From: Pedobacter petrophilus
Lineage (GTDB): Bacteria; Bacteroidota; Bacteroidia; Sphingobacteriales; Sphingobacteriaceae
Length of the DNA: 64,000 nucleotides
NCBI RefSeq assembly: GCF_009674725.1
Contig: NZ_WKKH01000010.1
Location: forward strand, 83,683 to 147,682
Reading direction: 5' to 3'
The notes under the pieces are model-generated. The model saw only the letters and a list, made by a program, of their open reading frames with translations. It was not told where the DNA came from and searched no databases. A program made the position numbers and the translations under genes. This document shows positions 37,509-45,463 of this stretch, piece by piece (within the stretch, counting starts at the first letter, position 1; each line of letters opens with the position of its first letter).

Positions 37509-37579
37509 GCAGGTTCGAATCCTGCTTCCAACTGTCACTTGGAATAGCAAAATGGTAATGCAATGGATTAAGGTTCCAT
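37509..37579 (+). ncRNA. Circularly permuted tRNA-like unit B
   Basis: T arm GCAGG-TTCGAAT-CCTGC (37509-37525), 3' acceptor strand TTCCAA (37526-37531), 7-nt loop CTGTCAC, 5' acceptor strand TTGGAA (37539-37544), TA, D arm GCA-AAATGGTAA-TGC (37547-37561), A26, and a complete anticodon arm ATGGA-TTAAGGT-TCCAT (37563-37579) with U33. Here the free ends lie in the variable region rather than in the anticodon loop. An alternative for the last part is a degenerate T-arm-like fold TAAG-GTTCCAT-CTTA. It is joined to unit A by CAAATAT. If it served as an anticodon, the triplet would be AAG, but nothing shows it is charged. Confidence 0.72.
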
Positions 37580-37600
37580 CTTAGAAAGAAGAGATACTTC

Positions 37601-37652
37601 AAATTTCTCAATGATTAGCAGTGTAAAACCGCATTTGGCTGAGAGATTTTTT
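37601..37652 (+). terminator. Terminator-like hairpin after the tRNA-like RNA
   Basis: AAATTTCTCA (37601-37610) pairs with TGAGAGATTT (37640-37649) with one U-G pair, enclosing about 29 nt, and is followed by T6. It may end or attenuate transcription before slipin; the long AT-rich stem makes it a weak terminator. Confidence 0.45.
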
Positions 37653-37893
37653 ATAAAATCTTCAAGCAATTTGTCTTTTGCCTTGTAAGTAAAACGATGA
37701 AAGCGTTGATTTAAAAATCAAATCTTGAGAAAACATAAAGTATAAATCTTTGGATTTATCTAATTGAATAACTTGATTTCATCTTTAAAAACACCAGGAT
37801 TCTATTTACTTCCGCAAGAAACAAATGAATGCGCTTTTGCAATGCTTTGTAAAACAAAAAATTATATAATTATAAATCTTAACATCAAAAAAA

Positions 37894-38991
37894 ATGAAAA
37901 GAGTAACCATTAACACCAATGATGTTGGATTGGTGTTCAAAAAAGGGAAATTTAAAAATGTATTAACAGCAGGAACTTACTGGTTGGGTTTCGGCGATGA
38001 AATTTCGATTTACGACATGGGAAAGGAATACAATTTCTCGGTTTCAGAATTGGAAATTTTATTAACCAACAGCGACTTTGTAAACATAGTACACATCGTA
38101 GATGTAGCTGATCATGAACTGGCTTTGGTTTACCGAAATGGCAATTTCAAAAACGTACTAATTGCAGGTAAACATGCCATTTGGAAAGGTTTATCGACTT
38201 ATACTTTCGAAAAAGTGAATATCAGCAATATCGAAATTGATGCTAATATTGATAGAAACTTATTAGAAAAAACACCATTAATGAACTATATACGAGCTTC
38301 AAAAGTCGAATCTTACGAAAAGGCATTATTATTTATTGATGGAAAATTTGAGAAAGTGTTGAACGCAGGCAACTATTTATATTGGAAAAATGCAACCACT
38401 ATCAGTGTCCTAAAAACAGATATGAGGCAATTGAACATGGAGGTTACAGGACAAGAAATCTTGACAAAAGATAAAGCACAATTGAGAATCAATTTCAGCA
38501 TTCAATATAAAGTGGTTGATATAATTAAATCACTATTAGAGAACAAGGAGTTTGAGAAACAATTGTATGTCACGATGCAATTGGCACTTAGAGCATCCAT
38601 CGGCTTAATGACTTTTGATGAATTGATGGAGAGTAAGGAAAAAATTGCAGCACAAGTAATGGATTTAACCATTGCAAAAGCAGAAAATTTAGGCGTTAAA
38701 TTAATCAACTGCGGTGTTAAGGACATTATTTTGCCTGGTGATGTGAAAGAGATTATGAATCAGGTTTTAATTGCCGAAAAAAGGGCGCAAGCCAATATCA
38801 TTACCCGAAGAGAAGAAACGGCTTCGACAAGAAGTTTGTTAAACACTGCCAAATTGATGGAAGACAACGCCATGTTGTATAAGTTGAAAGAGATGGAATA
38901 CGTAGAGAAAATCGCGGAAAAAATTAATACCATCAGCTTATCAGGCAGTGGTCAAATTGTTGACCAATTGAAACAAATTTTCGTAAAATAA
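37894..38991 (+). CDS. Slipin/SPFH (Band-7) protein with three N-terminal repeats
   Basis: 365 residues, no signal peptide or clear membrane helix, so it is likely cytosolic. The C-terminal part (about 175-345) is an SPFH domain: KDKAQLRINFSIQYKV, LALRASIGLMTFDELM, then a coiled-coil-prone helix with VLIAEKRAQANIITRREE. Before it are three copies of a strand unit with core G-x-F-x-x-V-L-x-A-G near residues 17-27, 83-92 and 150-159 (KGKFKNVLTAG, NGNFKNVLIAG, DGKFEKVLNAG). SPFH proteins form rings or scaffolds. Lying between a tRNA-like RNA and rtcB, it is probably an RNA-binding scaffold for the ligase; this is inferred from context and from the reported SPFH-RtcB association. Confidence 0.9.
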   Translation: MKRVTINTNDVGLVFKKGKFKNVLTAGTYWLGFGDEISIYDMGKEYNFSVSELEILLTNSDFVNIVHIVDVADHELALVYRNGNFKNVLIAGKHAIWKGLSTYTFEKVNISNIEIDANIDRNLLEKTPLMNYIRASKVESYEKALLFIDGKFEKVLNAGNYLYWKNATTISVLKTDMRQLNMEVTGQEILTKDKAQLRINFSIQYKVVDIIKSLLENKEFEKQLYVTMQLALRASIGLMTFDELMESKEKIAAQVMDLTIAKAENLGVKLINCGVKDIILPGDVKEIMNQVLIAEKRAQANIITRREETASTRSLLNTAKLMEDNAMLYKLKEMEYVEKIAEKINTISLSGSGQIVDQLKQIFVK

Positions 38992-39003
38992 ATTAAATTT
39001 AGA

Positions 39004-39039
39004 AATCCCTCGGTTAGGTGAATGTTGCCTACCGGGATT
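39004..39039 (+). other. RNA hairpin H2 (second copy, upstream of rtcB)
   Basis: AATCC/GGATT, then CGGT/ACCG or TAGG/CCTA pairs with one or two bulges around the loop TGAATGTTG. It is a diverged copy of H1 at 37247-37275; both begin CCCTCGGT and end GGAT-Y-AGTT. It sits 14 bp before the rtcB start, where it could affect translation or processing. The frame through it contains stops, so the shared sequence is not coding. Confidence 0.6.
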
Positions 39040-39053
39040 AGTTAAGGAAAACA

Positions 39054-40478
39054 ATGAACACAACAATAACAGGAAAAACCTTAATAGAAATAGGTTATAC
39101 CGACGGAAAAATATTAGGACTGGCTTTGGATATTATGAAAGCCAACTTCGCCGATACCGAAGAAAAGGAATTATTGGCCTTATTTAAAAAAATAAAAGAC
39201 TACCCGGAAAGCTTTTTGGATGACGAAATACTGCACACCTTAGCAACCGAGATTATCGAAGCGTCTAATGCCCCAAAAGATGAAACCATTGCATTGTTAA
39301 ATGATGCTAAACCTTATTCCATTTTTGGCGCTGACTATATTGAAGAAGGTGCGAGGAGCCAAATGGATATCGCCATGAAGTTACCGGTAACGGCAGGCGG
39401 TGCGCTGATGCCAGATGCCCATCAGGGATATGGATTGCCTATTGGTGGCGTACTGGCAACAAGAAATGCCATAATCCCCTACGGGGTCGGTGTGGACATT
39501 GGCTGCCGGATGGCGCTAAGTATTTTTGACATCCCGGAGAAGCACTATTTCGGTAAGGATGCGATGTACAAACGCGAACTGATTGCTTTTACAAAATTTG
39601 GCGCCGGTCAGAATTTTAACGGAAATGAAAAGGCAGACCATGAAGTTTTAGAAAACGAAGCTTTCAACAGTACACACTTTTTAAAAAATTTACATGGCAA
39701 AGCCTGGGCGCAGTTGGGTACTTCGGGTGGTGGAAATCACTTTGTAGAATGGGGAATTATAGATTTCGCAGCGCGTGATGAGGTATTAAACATCGACAAG
39801 GGACGTTATTTGGCTTTGCTGACGCATTCGGGCTCTCGTGGTTTCGGCGCTACCATTGCCGGCCATTACACCAAACTGGCAAAAGAAATCTGTAAACTGC
39901 CCAAAGAAGCTGCAAATCTCGCTTATCTGGATCTAAACTCGGCTGAAGGTCAGGAATACTGGATCGCCATGAATTTAGCAGGCGATTATGCTTCTGCCTG
40001 CCATGAGGTAATTCATAAAAGATTAACCAAAGCCATTGGGGCAAAAGTATTAGCAAGGGTAGAAAACCACCATAACTTCGCCTGGAAAGAAATGCTTGAT
40101 GGCGAGGAAGTAATTGTTCACCGAAAAGGTGCCACGCCAGCTGGTAAAGGTGTAATGGGGATTATTCCGGGAAGCATGACCGCCCCAGGTTTTCTGGTTC
40201 GTGGCAAAGGAGAGATGAGTTCGATTAACTCGGCTTCACATGGTGCAGGAAGGCAAATGAGTAGAACAAAAGCCCTCCAATCGATTACTAAATCAGATAT
40301 GAAAGCGATTTTGAAAGACCACAATGTTACTTTAATTGGTGCAGGTTTGGATGAGGCGCCAATGGCTTATAAAGATATCCATAAAGTGATGGCTGCACAA
40401 ACAGCTTTAGTTGATGTGATCGCAACGTTCGAACCTAAAATGGTTAGAATGGCTGATGATGGAAGTAGAGAGGATTAA
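39054..40478 (+). CDS. rtcB: RtcB RNA ligase (3'-phosphate/2',3'-cyclic phosphate type)
   Basis: 474 residues. RtcB joins RNA ends bearing a 2',3'-cyclic phosphate or 3'-phosphate to 5'-OH ends using GTP and Mn2+. Conserved elements: PDAHQGYGLPIGG (120-132), the metal-binding Cys151 in GVDIGCRM, GGGNHFVEWG with His229, THSGSRGFG with His258, HHNF (339-342), HRKGATPA, IIPGSM and SASHGAGRQMSR with His396, the residue expected to be guanylylated. It follows slipin by 62 bp, with hairpin H2 between. No rtcA or archease gene is nearby. Its substrate is plausibly broken tRNA or the permuted tRNA-like RNA encoded upstream. Confidence 0.96.
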   Translation: MNTTITGKTLIEIGYTDGKILGLALDIMKANFADTEEKELLALFKKIKDYPESFLDDEILHTLATEIIEASNAPKDETIALLNDAKPYSIFGADYIEEGARSQMDIAMKLPVTAGGALMPDAHQGYGLPIGGVLATRNAIIPYGVGVDIGCRMALSIFDIPEKHYFGKDAMYKRELIAFTKFGAGQNFNGNEKADHEVLENEAFNSTHFLKNLHGKAWAQLGTSGGGNHFVEWGIIDFAARDEVLNIDKGRYLALLTHSGSRGFGATIAGHYTKLAKEICKLPKEAANLAYLDLNSAEGQEYWIAMNLAGDYASACHEVIHKRLTKAIGAKVLARVENHHNFAWKEMLDGEEVIVHRKGATPAGKGVMGIIPGSMTAPGFLVRGKGEMSSINSASHGAGRQMSRTKALQSITKSDMKAILKDHNVTLIGAGLDEAPMAYKDIHKVMAAQTALVDVIATFEPKMVRMADDGSRED

Positions 40479-40518
40479 GTTCTTGTTGTTCATTCATTGA
40501 CCGTTTTGATACCTCTTA

Positions 40519-40670
40519 AAACGATCGTTATTGCGAGATTCAATTCTTCATTAAATGAAGCAATCTGTTTTGCTCTAACCGCTACAGGTTGCTTCACGCT
40601 CCCACTCAACCCAAGGCTTCGGTTCACAATGATGATGAAGTGAGGGATCATCTATTTTTCGTTGATTGCT
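40519..40670. repeat. Dispersed repeat fragment (ATTGCGAG...GAAGCAATC type)
   Basis: TTATTGCGAG, ATGAAGCAATCTG and GGTTGCTTCACGC are parts of an intergenic repeat common in Bacteroidota (TCATTGCGAGGCACGAAGCAATC). The whole 40479-40695 gap shows no gene. Confidence 0.45.
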
Positions 40671-40695
40671 TCGAACTTAGCTATCTTTAAAGTGA

Positions 40696-41547
40696 TTAAA
40701 TATTAGCATTTTCAAGTGGATAAAACGTAATCACATTTTTCACTTTTTTGTCTTTAGCCTTACCGGTCAAGTTGGTAAAATTCAATATACTGATATATTT
40801 AACTGGGTCGCCTGTTGATTCGAAAACGATGACTTCTGCATAATTTTGTTCCTGAATTAGTGCAGGATTATCTTTTAAAACATCAAAATTTCGCTTGTTA
40901 AGTTCACTTAAAATCATCTCCTTATTTTCTATTACTGGTATGCGATTGTGGAATTTGCGCCTATTCATCCATCGGTCATTTATTTCAGAATAGGGCTTGG
41001 AAACCTGACCATTCAACACGGCAAATATTATTCCTCCAATAATTACGACAAATTCTCCAGCCCAAATAATCCACAATAAAATTCCGCTAATAGTACCTGT
41101 TTTTTCTATTTGGAAAGTTCCGATTTCATTAAGATTAATAATTTCCTGAAAAAGTACATTTGGGTGCGTGAAAAGAAAAAAGAAATCATCCGCTAATACT
41201 TTAAAATCTGTTGCATTAAGGTTAAAAGTAAAACCTTTATTGCTATAGATTAACGTATCAAAAAATACCCATTGTATATAAAAGGCAAATAGTCCGCAAA
41301 AGATAGCGATAATGATAACTATTCTCTTGTTTCTAAGTTTTCCAATCTTAACACCGAGATCAATAAAAAAACCTAATCCTACACCCAAGAAAAATGCAAT
41401 TATGGCTATAAACCAAATGTTAGGGATTAATCTACCTAGAATAATATAGAATATGGGTAAAACCAATGAAGCAAAGATGCCAATGGCAGCAGTAGTCAAA
41501 ATAGCTGATGGCGAAGCATAGCCTTGAGGCGTATATTTATTTTCCAT
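40696..41547 (-). CDS. Hypothetical four-helix membrane protein
   Basis: 283 residues from the ATG at 41547 (MENKYTPQGYASPSA); the upstream in-frame ATG at 41574 adds nine residues. Three hydrophobic helices occupy residues 16-75, a fourth lies near 160-185, separated by an exposed FNLNATDFKVLADDFFFLF segment; the C-terminal 90 residues are soluble and mixed alpha/beta (ENKEMILSELNKRNFDVLKDN). I do not recognise the family. It is convergent with rtcB and lies downstream of the arginine cluster on the same strand. Confidence 0.65.
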   Translation of the reverse strand: MENKYTPQGYASPSAILTTAAIGIFASLVLPIFYIILGRLIPNIWFIAIIAFFLGVGLGFFIDLGVKIGKLRNKRIVIIIAIFCGLFAFYIQWVFFDTLIYSNKGFTFNLNATDFKVLADDFFFLFTHPNVLFQEIINLNEIGTFQIEKTGTISGILLWIIWAGEFVVIIGGIIFAVLNGQVSKPYSEINDRWMNRRKFHNRIPVIENKEMILSELNKRNFDVLKDNPALIQEQNYAEVIVFESTGDPVKYISILNFTNLTGKAKDKKVKNVITFYPLENANI

Positions 41548-41614
41548 AAAAGCGTTGAGATTTAATTTGAACACTCAACCTATCAAATTGTTTGGATGAG
41601 TGCTCAAACTTTAA

Positions 41615-42868
41615 CTATTTCAACTTACTTAAAGCCAGTTTAATCCGTGGTAACATATCTTTAATGTCTTGCAACGTACATGCACCAACTGATGCCCTAA
41701 ACCAAGGCATGCGTTCTTCGTTTCCGAAAGCTGAAAATGGCACAAGTGCAGCGCCTGCCTCTTTAATCAGGTAAAAATTCACATCAGTACTATCTTTTAG
41801 CAATTGACCGTCTTCAGTTGTTTTACCGATGTAATCGATTTTAATTGTTAAATAAATGGCACCCATTGGCTCCACAGCATCTACATTAAAACCTTCGCTT
41901 TTTAATTCATTAAAACCGTGATATAAAGCGTTTAAGCTATCTTGAATCTGGCCCTTGAAACCAGTTAAAAAGCGGTCAACCTGTACTTTATCATTGAAGT
42001 AATTTGACATCGCTACCTGCTCGGCTTTCGGTGCCCAGGCACCCATGTGGCCCACTAAGGCCTTCATACGGTTTAAGATATCTTCCGGACCAAAGCCCCA
42101 GCCTACCCTTACGCCTGTTGCCGCTAAACATTTCGAACTTCCATCTACAAAAACGGTAAACTCACGCATCGCCGGACGTAATGAAACCGGATTTACGTGC
42201 TCTTTTCCAAAGGTTAACAATGAATAAATCTGATCGTACATTAAATAAAGTGGTTTTTCATCCGCTCCGCGGGATGCATTTTCTGCTAAAACCACATCGC
42301 AAATTTCTGCTAAAGAATCTGCATCGAACATGGTTCCCGTTGGGTTTAACGGAGAACAAAGTGCCAGTAAGGTAGCGCCTTTTAAATGCGGTTTCAACTG
42401 TGCAGCTGTTGGCATAAAGTTATGCGCTGCATCGGTTTCTACAGCAATTGCTTTGGCTGAAGTTAAATGGCAATAGTGGTTGTTATTCCACGATGGTGCT
42501 GGAAACACAACCGTATCTCCCGGATCTATCAACGCCAAATAAGTTGCATAAATTAAGGGGCGTGAACCGCCCGAAACTAAAATACTATTGGTATTATATT
42601 CCAATCCGAATCTATCTTTCAATAATTCGGAAACAGTTTCCCTCAACGCTAAAACACCGTCAGCCGGGGGATAATTGGTTTGATTAGCGTTGTATGCCTC
42701 TACAATTCCAGCTTTTAATTCGGTTGGAATTGGATAGATATTCGCATCAAAATCTCCGATGGTCAAATTAGCAATAGATGCACCTTTACGCTTCATCTCA
42801 TTAACTTCGTTCCCAATTTTTATAATCTCTGAGCCAATTAATGCACTGGCTAATACTGAAACTTTCAT
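41615..42868 (-). CDS. Class I/II pyridoxal-phosphate aminotransferase
   Basis: 417 residues, fold type I. The Schiff-base lysine lies in DGSSKCLAATGVRVGWGFG, and LCSPLNPTGTMFD supplies the Asn-Pro-x-Gly cofactor segment. The gene starts two bases after argH ends, so it belongs to the arginine operon; a role as an aspartate- or glutamate-type aminotransferase is plausible. Exact substrate cannot be read. N-terminal ANLTIGDFDANIYPIP is shared with Bacteroidota homologues annotated only as aminotransferases. Confidence 0.88.
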   Translation of the reverse strand: MKVSVLASALIGSEIIKIGNEVNEMKRKGASIANLTIGDFDANIYPIPTELKAGIVEAYNANQTNYPPADGVLALRETVSELLKDRFGLEYNTNSILVSGGSRPLIYATYLALIDPGDTVVFPAPSWNNNHYCHLTSAKAIAVETDAAHNFMPTAAQLKPHLKGATLLALCSPLNPTGTMFDADSLAEICDVVLAENASRGADEKPLYLMYDQIYSLLTFGKEHVNPVSLRPAMREFTVFVDGSSKCLAATGVRVGWGFGPEDILNRMKALVGHMGAWAPKAEQVAMSNYFNDKVQVDRFLTGFKGQIQDSLNALYHGFNELKSEGFNVDAVEPMGAIYLTIKIDYIGKTTEDGQLLKDSTDVNFYLIKEAGAALVPFSAFGNEERMPWFRASVGACTLQDIKDMLPRIKLALSKLK

Positions 42869-42870
42869 AT

Positions 42871-44223
42871 CTATGCTATTAAATCTGCTATTGCTTTATT
42901 CACTTTTTCGAAACCAAATTGAGACAAAACAGCCTGCATTGATGCAGCAATCTGCTCATTGCAAAGGTTGCCAATGCTTCCCTCGTGTGTATGATGTATT
43001 TGGCCCGATGGTGCAAAAGTACCATTTTCTATCTGTTCCCCAACAATTTTATAAGCTTCCCTAAACGGAACACCTTGCAAAGCTAAATCATTAACTACCT
43101 CGACACTAAACAGATAATCATATTTTTTATCCTTCAAAATATCATCTTTAATGGTGATGTTCTGGAACATAAAAGTGGCGATCTCCAAACATTCATTTAA
43201 CGAAGTAATTGCAGGAAAAAGATTTTCTTTCAGGAGCTGTAAATCTCTGTGATAGCCTGAAGGAAGATTAGTAATCATCATGGCAATTTCATTCGGCAAA
43301 GCCTGAATTTTATTGCATCTAGACCTGATTAATTCAAAAACATCCGGATTTTTCTTGTGCGGCATGATGCTGGATCCAGTGGTTAACTCTGGCGGAAAGC
43401 TAATAAAACTGAAATTCTGATTGATGAATAAGCAAACATCCATTGCCATCTTTGCCAGTGTTGCTGCTACTGCACTCATGGCCTGCGCTAAAATTCGCTC
43501 GGTTTTTCCACGGCCCATTTGCGCATAAACCACATTATAGTTTAAACTTTCAAAACCCAACAATTCAGTTGTTAATGTTCTGTTTAATGGAAAGGAAGAA
43601 CCATAACCCGCAGCAGAACCCAATGGATTTTTATTGGTAATTTTCCAGGCCGCAAGCATCAATTCCAGATCATCGGCAAGGCTTTCGGCATAAGCACCAA
43701 ACCATAAACCAAAAGATGAAGGCATCGCAATTTGCAAATGCGTGTAACCGGGCATCAACCTATCTTTATGCGTATTGCTTAATTCAATCAGCTGGTTAAA
43801 TAATGTTGATGTTTGTTGCACCATATCTTCGATACAGGCACGGAAAAACAGTTTCAAATCAACCAGAACCTGATCATTACGCGATCGCCCGCTATGTATT
43901 TTTTTTCCCGCTTCGCCAATCCGTTGGGTTAGTAGCCATTCCACCTGCGAATGCACGTCTTCTACAGAATTATCGATTGTGAAATTTCCTGCTTCGATTT
44001 CAGCATAGATATTTTTCAGTTCCAGTTGAACTGCTCTCAATTCATCTTCCGTCAGTAAATTGATCGTTTCCAGCATTTGCGTATGTGCCAGAGAACCTAA
44101 CACATCAAATTTTGCCATTTGTAAATCCAGTTCACGGTCTTTTCCAACAGTAAAATGCTCTACAAACTGATTTACATCTATATTTTTCTGCCAAATCTTC
44201 ATTTTAATTTTATTTAATTGCAA
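42871..44223 (-). CDS. argH: Argininosuccinate lyase
   Basis: 450 residues. Last step of arginine synthesis: argininosuccinate to arginine and fumarate. The fumarase-superfamily signature GSSIMPHKKNPDVFEL is intact, with upstream SRNDQVLVDLKLFFR and the TxxxPGYTHLQ-type segment MPGYTHLQIAMP. The ATG used gives MQLNKIKMKIWQ; the second ATG at codon 8 may be the real start because the family usually begins KIWQ(K). It is followed 2 bp later by the aminotransferase. Confidence 0.96.
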   Translation of the reverse strand: MQLNKIKMKIWQKNIDVNQFVEHFTVGKDRELDLQMAKFDVLGSLAHTQMLETINLLTEDELRAVQLELKNIYAEIEAGNFTIDNSVEDVHSQVEWLLTQRIGEAGKKIHSGRSRNDQVLVDLKLFFRACIEDMVQQTSTLFNQLIELSNTHKDRLMPGYTHLQIAMPSSFGLWFGAYAESLADDLELMLAAWKITNKNPLGSAAGYGSSFPLNRTLTTELLGFESLNYNVVYAQMGRGKTERILAQAMSAVAATLAKMAMDVCLFINQNFSFISFPPELTTGSSIMPHKKNPDVFELIRSRCNKIQALPNEIAMMITNLPSGYHRDLQLLKENLFPAITSLNECLEIATFMFQNITIKDDILKDKKYDYLFSVEVVNDLALQGVPFREAYKIVGEQIENGTFAPSGQIHHTHEGSIGNLCNEQIAASMQAVLSQFGFEKVNKAIADLIA

Positions 44224-44319
44224 AGGGCGCTAAGTTTTTCGCAAAGCACACAAAGCTTTTGTTTTACCATAGAGTTTGCTGAGCTTCCCACAAAAACCCT
44301 CCACCTTAAAACCCTACCT

Positions 44320-45387
44320 TTAACCTTGAATCACAGGTTTTAACATATTTACATAGCCTTCTACACCTTCAGCAACTTCCTTCACATATAAAAATTCATC
44401 AGCCATGTGTGAGCGACCGGAAAAGCCCGGACCGCATTTTACTGATGGGATATCTAATAAAGCCTGATCGGAAGTAGTTGGTGAACCATAAGTGGTTTTA
44501 CCCAATGCCACTCCGGCCTGAACGACAGGATGATTTTTATCTATTGATGAAGGCTTCAAACGGATGGAACGTGGGGTAACATCACAATCTACATTGGCAC
44601 GGATAATTTCTAAAACTTCTTCATTGGTATAAGCATCCGTAACACGAACATCTACCGTAAAAGTACAGTTAGCGGGTACAACATTATGTTGAGAACCGGC
44701 ATTGATAATCGTCACCGTCATTTTCAGCGGACCAAAGACTTCTGAAACTTTAGGAAACTGGTAATTTCTAAACCATTCGATGTCTTTTAATGCTTTATAA
44801 ATGGCATTTTCACCTTCCTCTCTTGCCGCATGGCCAGCCTTACCGTGCGAAACACAATCAATTACTAATAATCCCCTTTCTGCGATGGCTAAATTCATTT
44901 CTGTAGGCTCGCCTACAATTCCAAACTCAAGTTCTCCTAAATCTGGCAATACCAGTTCCAGACCATTGTTGCCAGAAATTTCTTCTTCCGCTGTTGCGGC
45001 CAGGCAGATGTTATATTTTAAATTTTCATGCTCGTAGTAATATAAAAATGCACCTATTAATGAAACTAAGCAACCACCGGCATCGTTACTGCCCAAGCCG
45101 AAAAGCTTATCATCTTCAATCGCCGCATCGTATGGATCGCGGGTATAGCCAGAGTTTGGTTTAACCGTATCGTGATGTGAGTTTAATAACAACGTAGGTT
45201 TACTGCCATCAAAATGCTTGTTATATGCCCAAACGTTGTTCATTTTACGTTGAGTTTTTACCCCTCGCTCCTCCAAAAACTGAGCGATTAAGTTCGCCGT
45301 TCGATCTTCTTCTTTACTAAAAGACTGAATGCGAATTAACTGTCGCAATAAATCCAGACTTTCTTTTTGTATATTTTTTAATAACAT
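44320..45387 (-). CDS. argE: M20-family deacylase (ArgE-type)
   Basis: 355 residues. M20 zinc hydrolase that removes the acyl group from N-acylornithine or N-acylcitrulline. Metal ligands: His in LLLNSHHDTV, bridging Asp in GLGSNDAGGC, catalytic Glu in AATAEEEISG, further ligands in IVGEPTEMN and a late His in SGRSHMADEF. In pathways that use SOTCase the substrate is N-acylcitrulline. Its place between proC and argH fits the deacylation step before argG/argH. Confidence 0.85.
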   Translation of the reverse strand: MLLKNIQKESLDLLRQLIRIQSFSKEEDRTANLIAQFLEERGVKTQRKMNNVWAYNKHFDGSKPTLLLNSHHDTVKPNSGYTRDPYDAAIEDDKLFGLGSNDAGGCLVSLIGAFLYYYEHENLKYNICLAATAEEEISGNNGLELVLPDLGELEFGIVGEPTEMNLAIAERGLLVIDCVSHGKAGHAAREEGENAIYKALKDIEWFRNYQFPKVSEVFGPLKMTVTIINAGSQHNVVPANCTFTVDVRVTDAYTNEEVLEIIRANVDCDVTPRSIRLKPSSIDKNHPVVQAGVALGKTTYGSPTTSDQALLDIPSVKCGPGFSGRSHMADEFLYVKEVAEGVEGYVNMLKPVIQG

Positions 45388-45412
45388 AGTATCGAGTATT
45401 TAGTATCAAGAC
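45388..45412. repeat. Dispersed TTGATACTAAATACT-like repeat
   Basis: In reverse orientation this reads CTTGATACTAAATACTCGAT, closely related to the repeats at 8168-8199. Confidence 0.45.
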
Positions 45413-45463
45413 AGATTCAGCCCTAAAATTGCCACTTTTATACTTGCTTTAAGCTTTTGTCTT

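Larger units (their letters stand above)
37197..37652 (+). ncRNA. Predicted leader/non-coding RNA carrying two permuted tRNA-like folds
   Basis: The 911-bp gap between the WYL and slipin genes has no convincing protein gene. A transcript starting after the -7-like box near 37200 would contain, in order: hairpin H1 (37247-37275), a hairpin at 37354-37369, an AT-rich hairpin at 37382-37406, tRNA-like unit A, a 7-nt linker, tRNA-like unit B, and a 10-bp stem ending in T6 near 37652. The segment 37653-37893 up to the slipin ATG has only small AT-rich hairpins (for example 37742-37759). Ends are inferred, not measured. SPFH/Band-7 proteins with RtcB have been linked in comparative genomics to a tRNA-like RNA, which fits. 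Confidence 0.6.

Noticed and set aside
37472..37531. An ordinary tRNA gene (D arm followed by T arm in normal order)
   Set aside because: Linear pairing gives only four acceptor base pairs and leaves about 12 nt where a 17-nt anticodon arm should be. The permuted pairing explains both flanking halves better.
37653..37893. A third tRNA-like unit or small gene before slipin
   Set aside because: No T-loop consensus, no full D arm and only very short ORFs; just small AT-rich hairpins are present.
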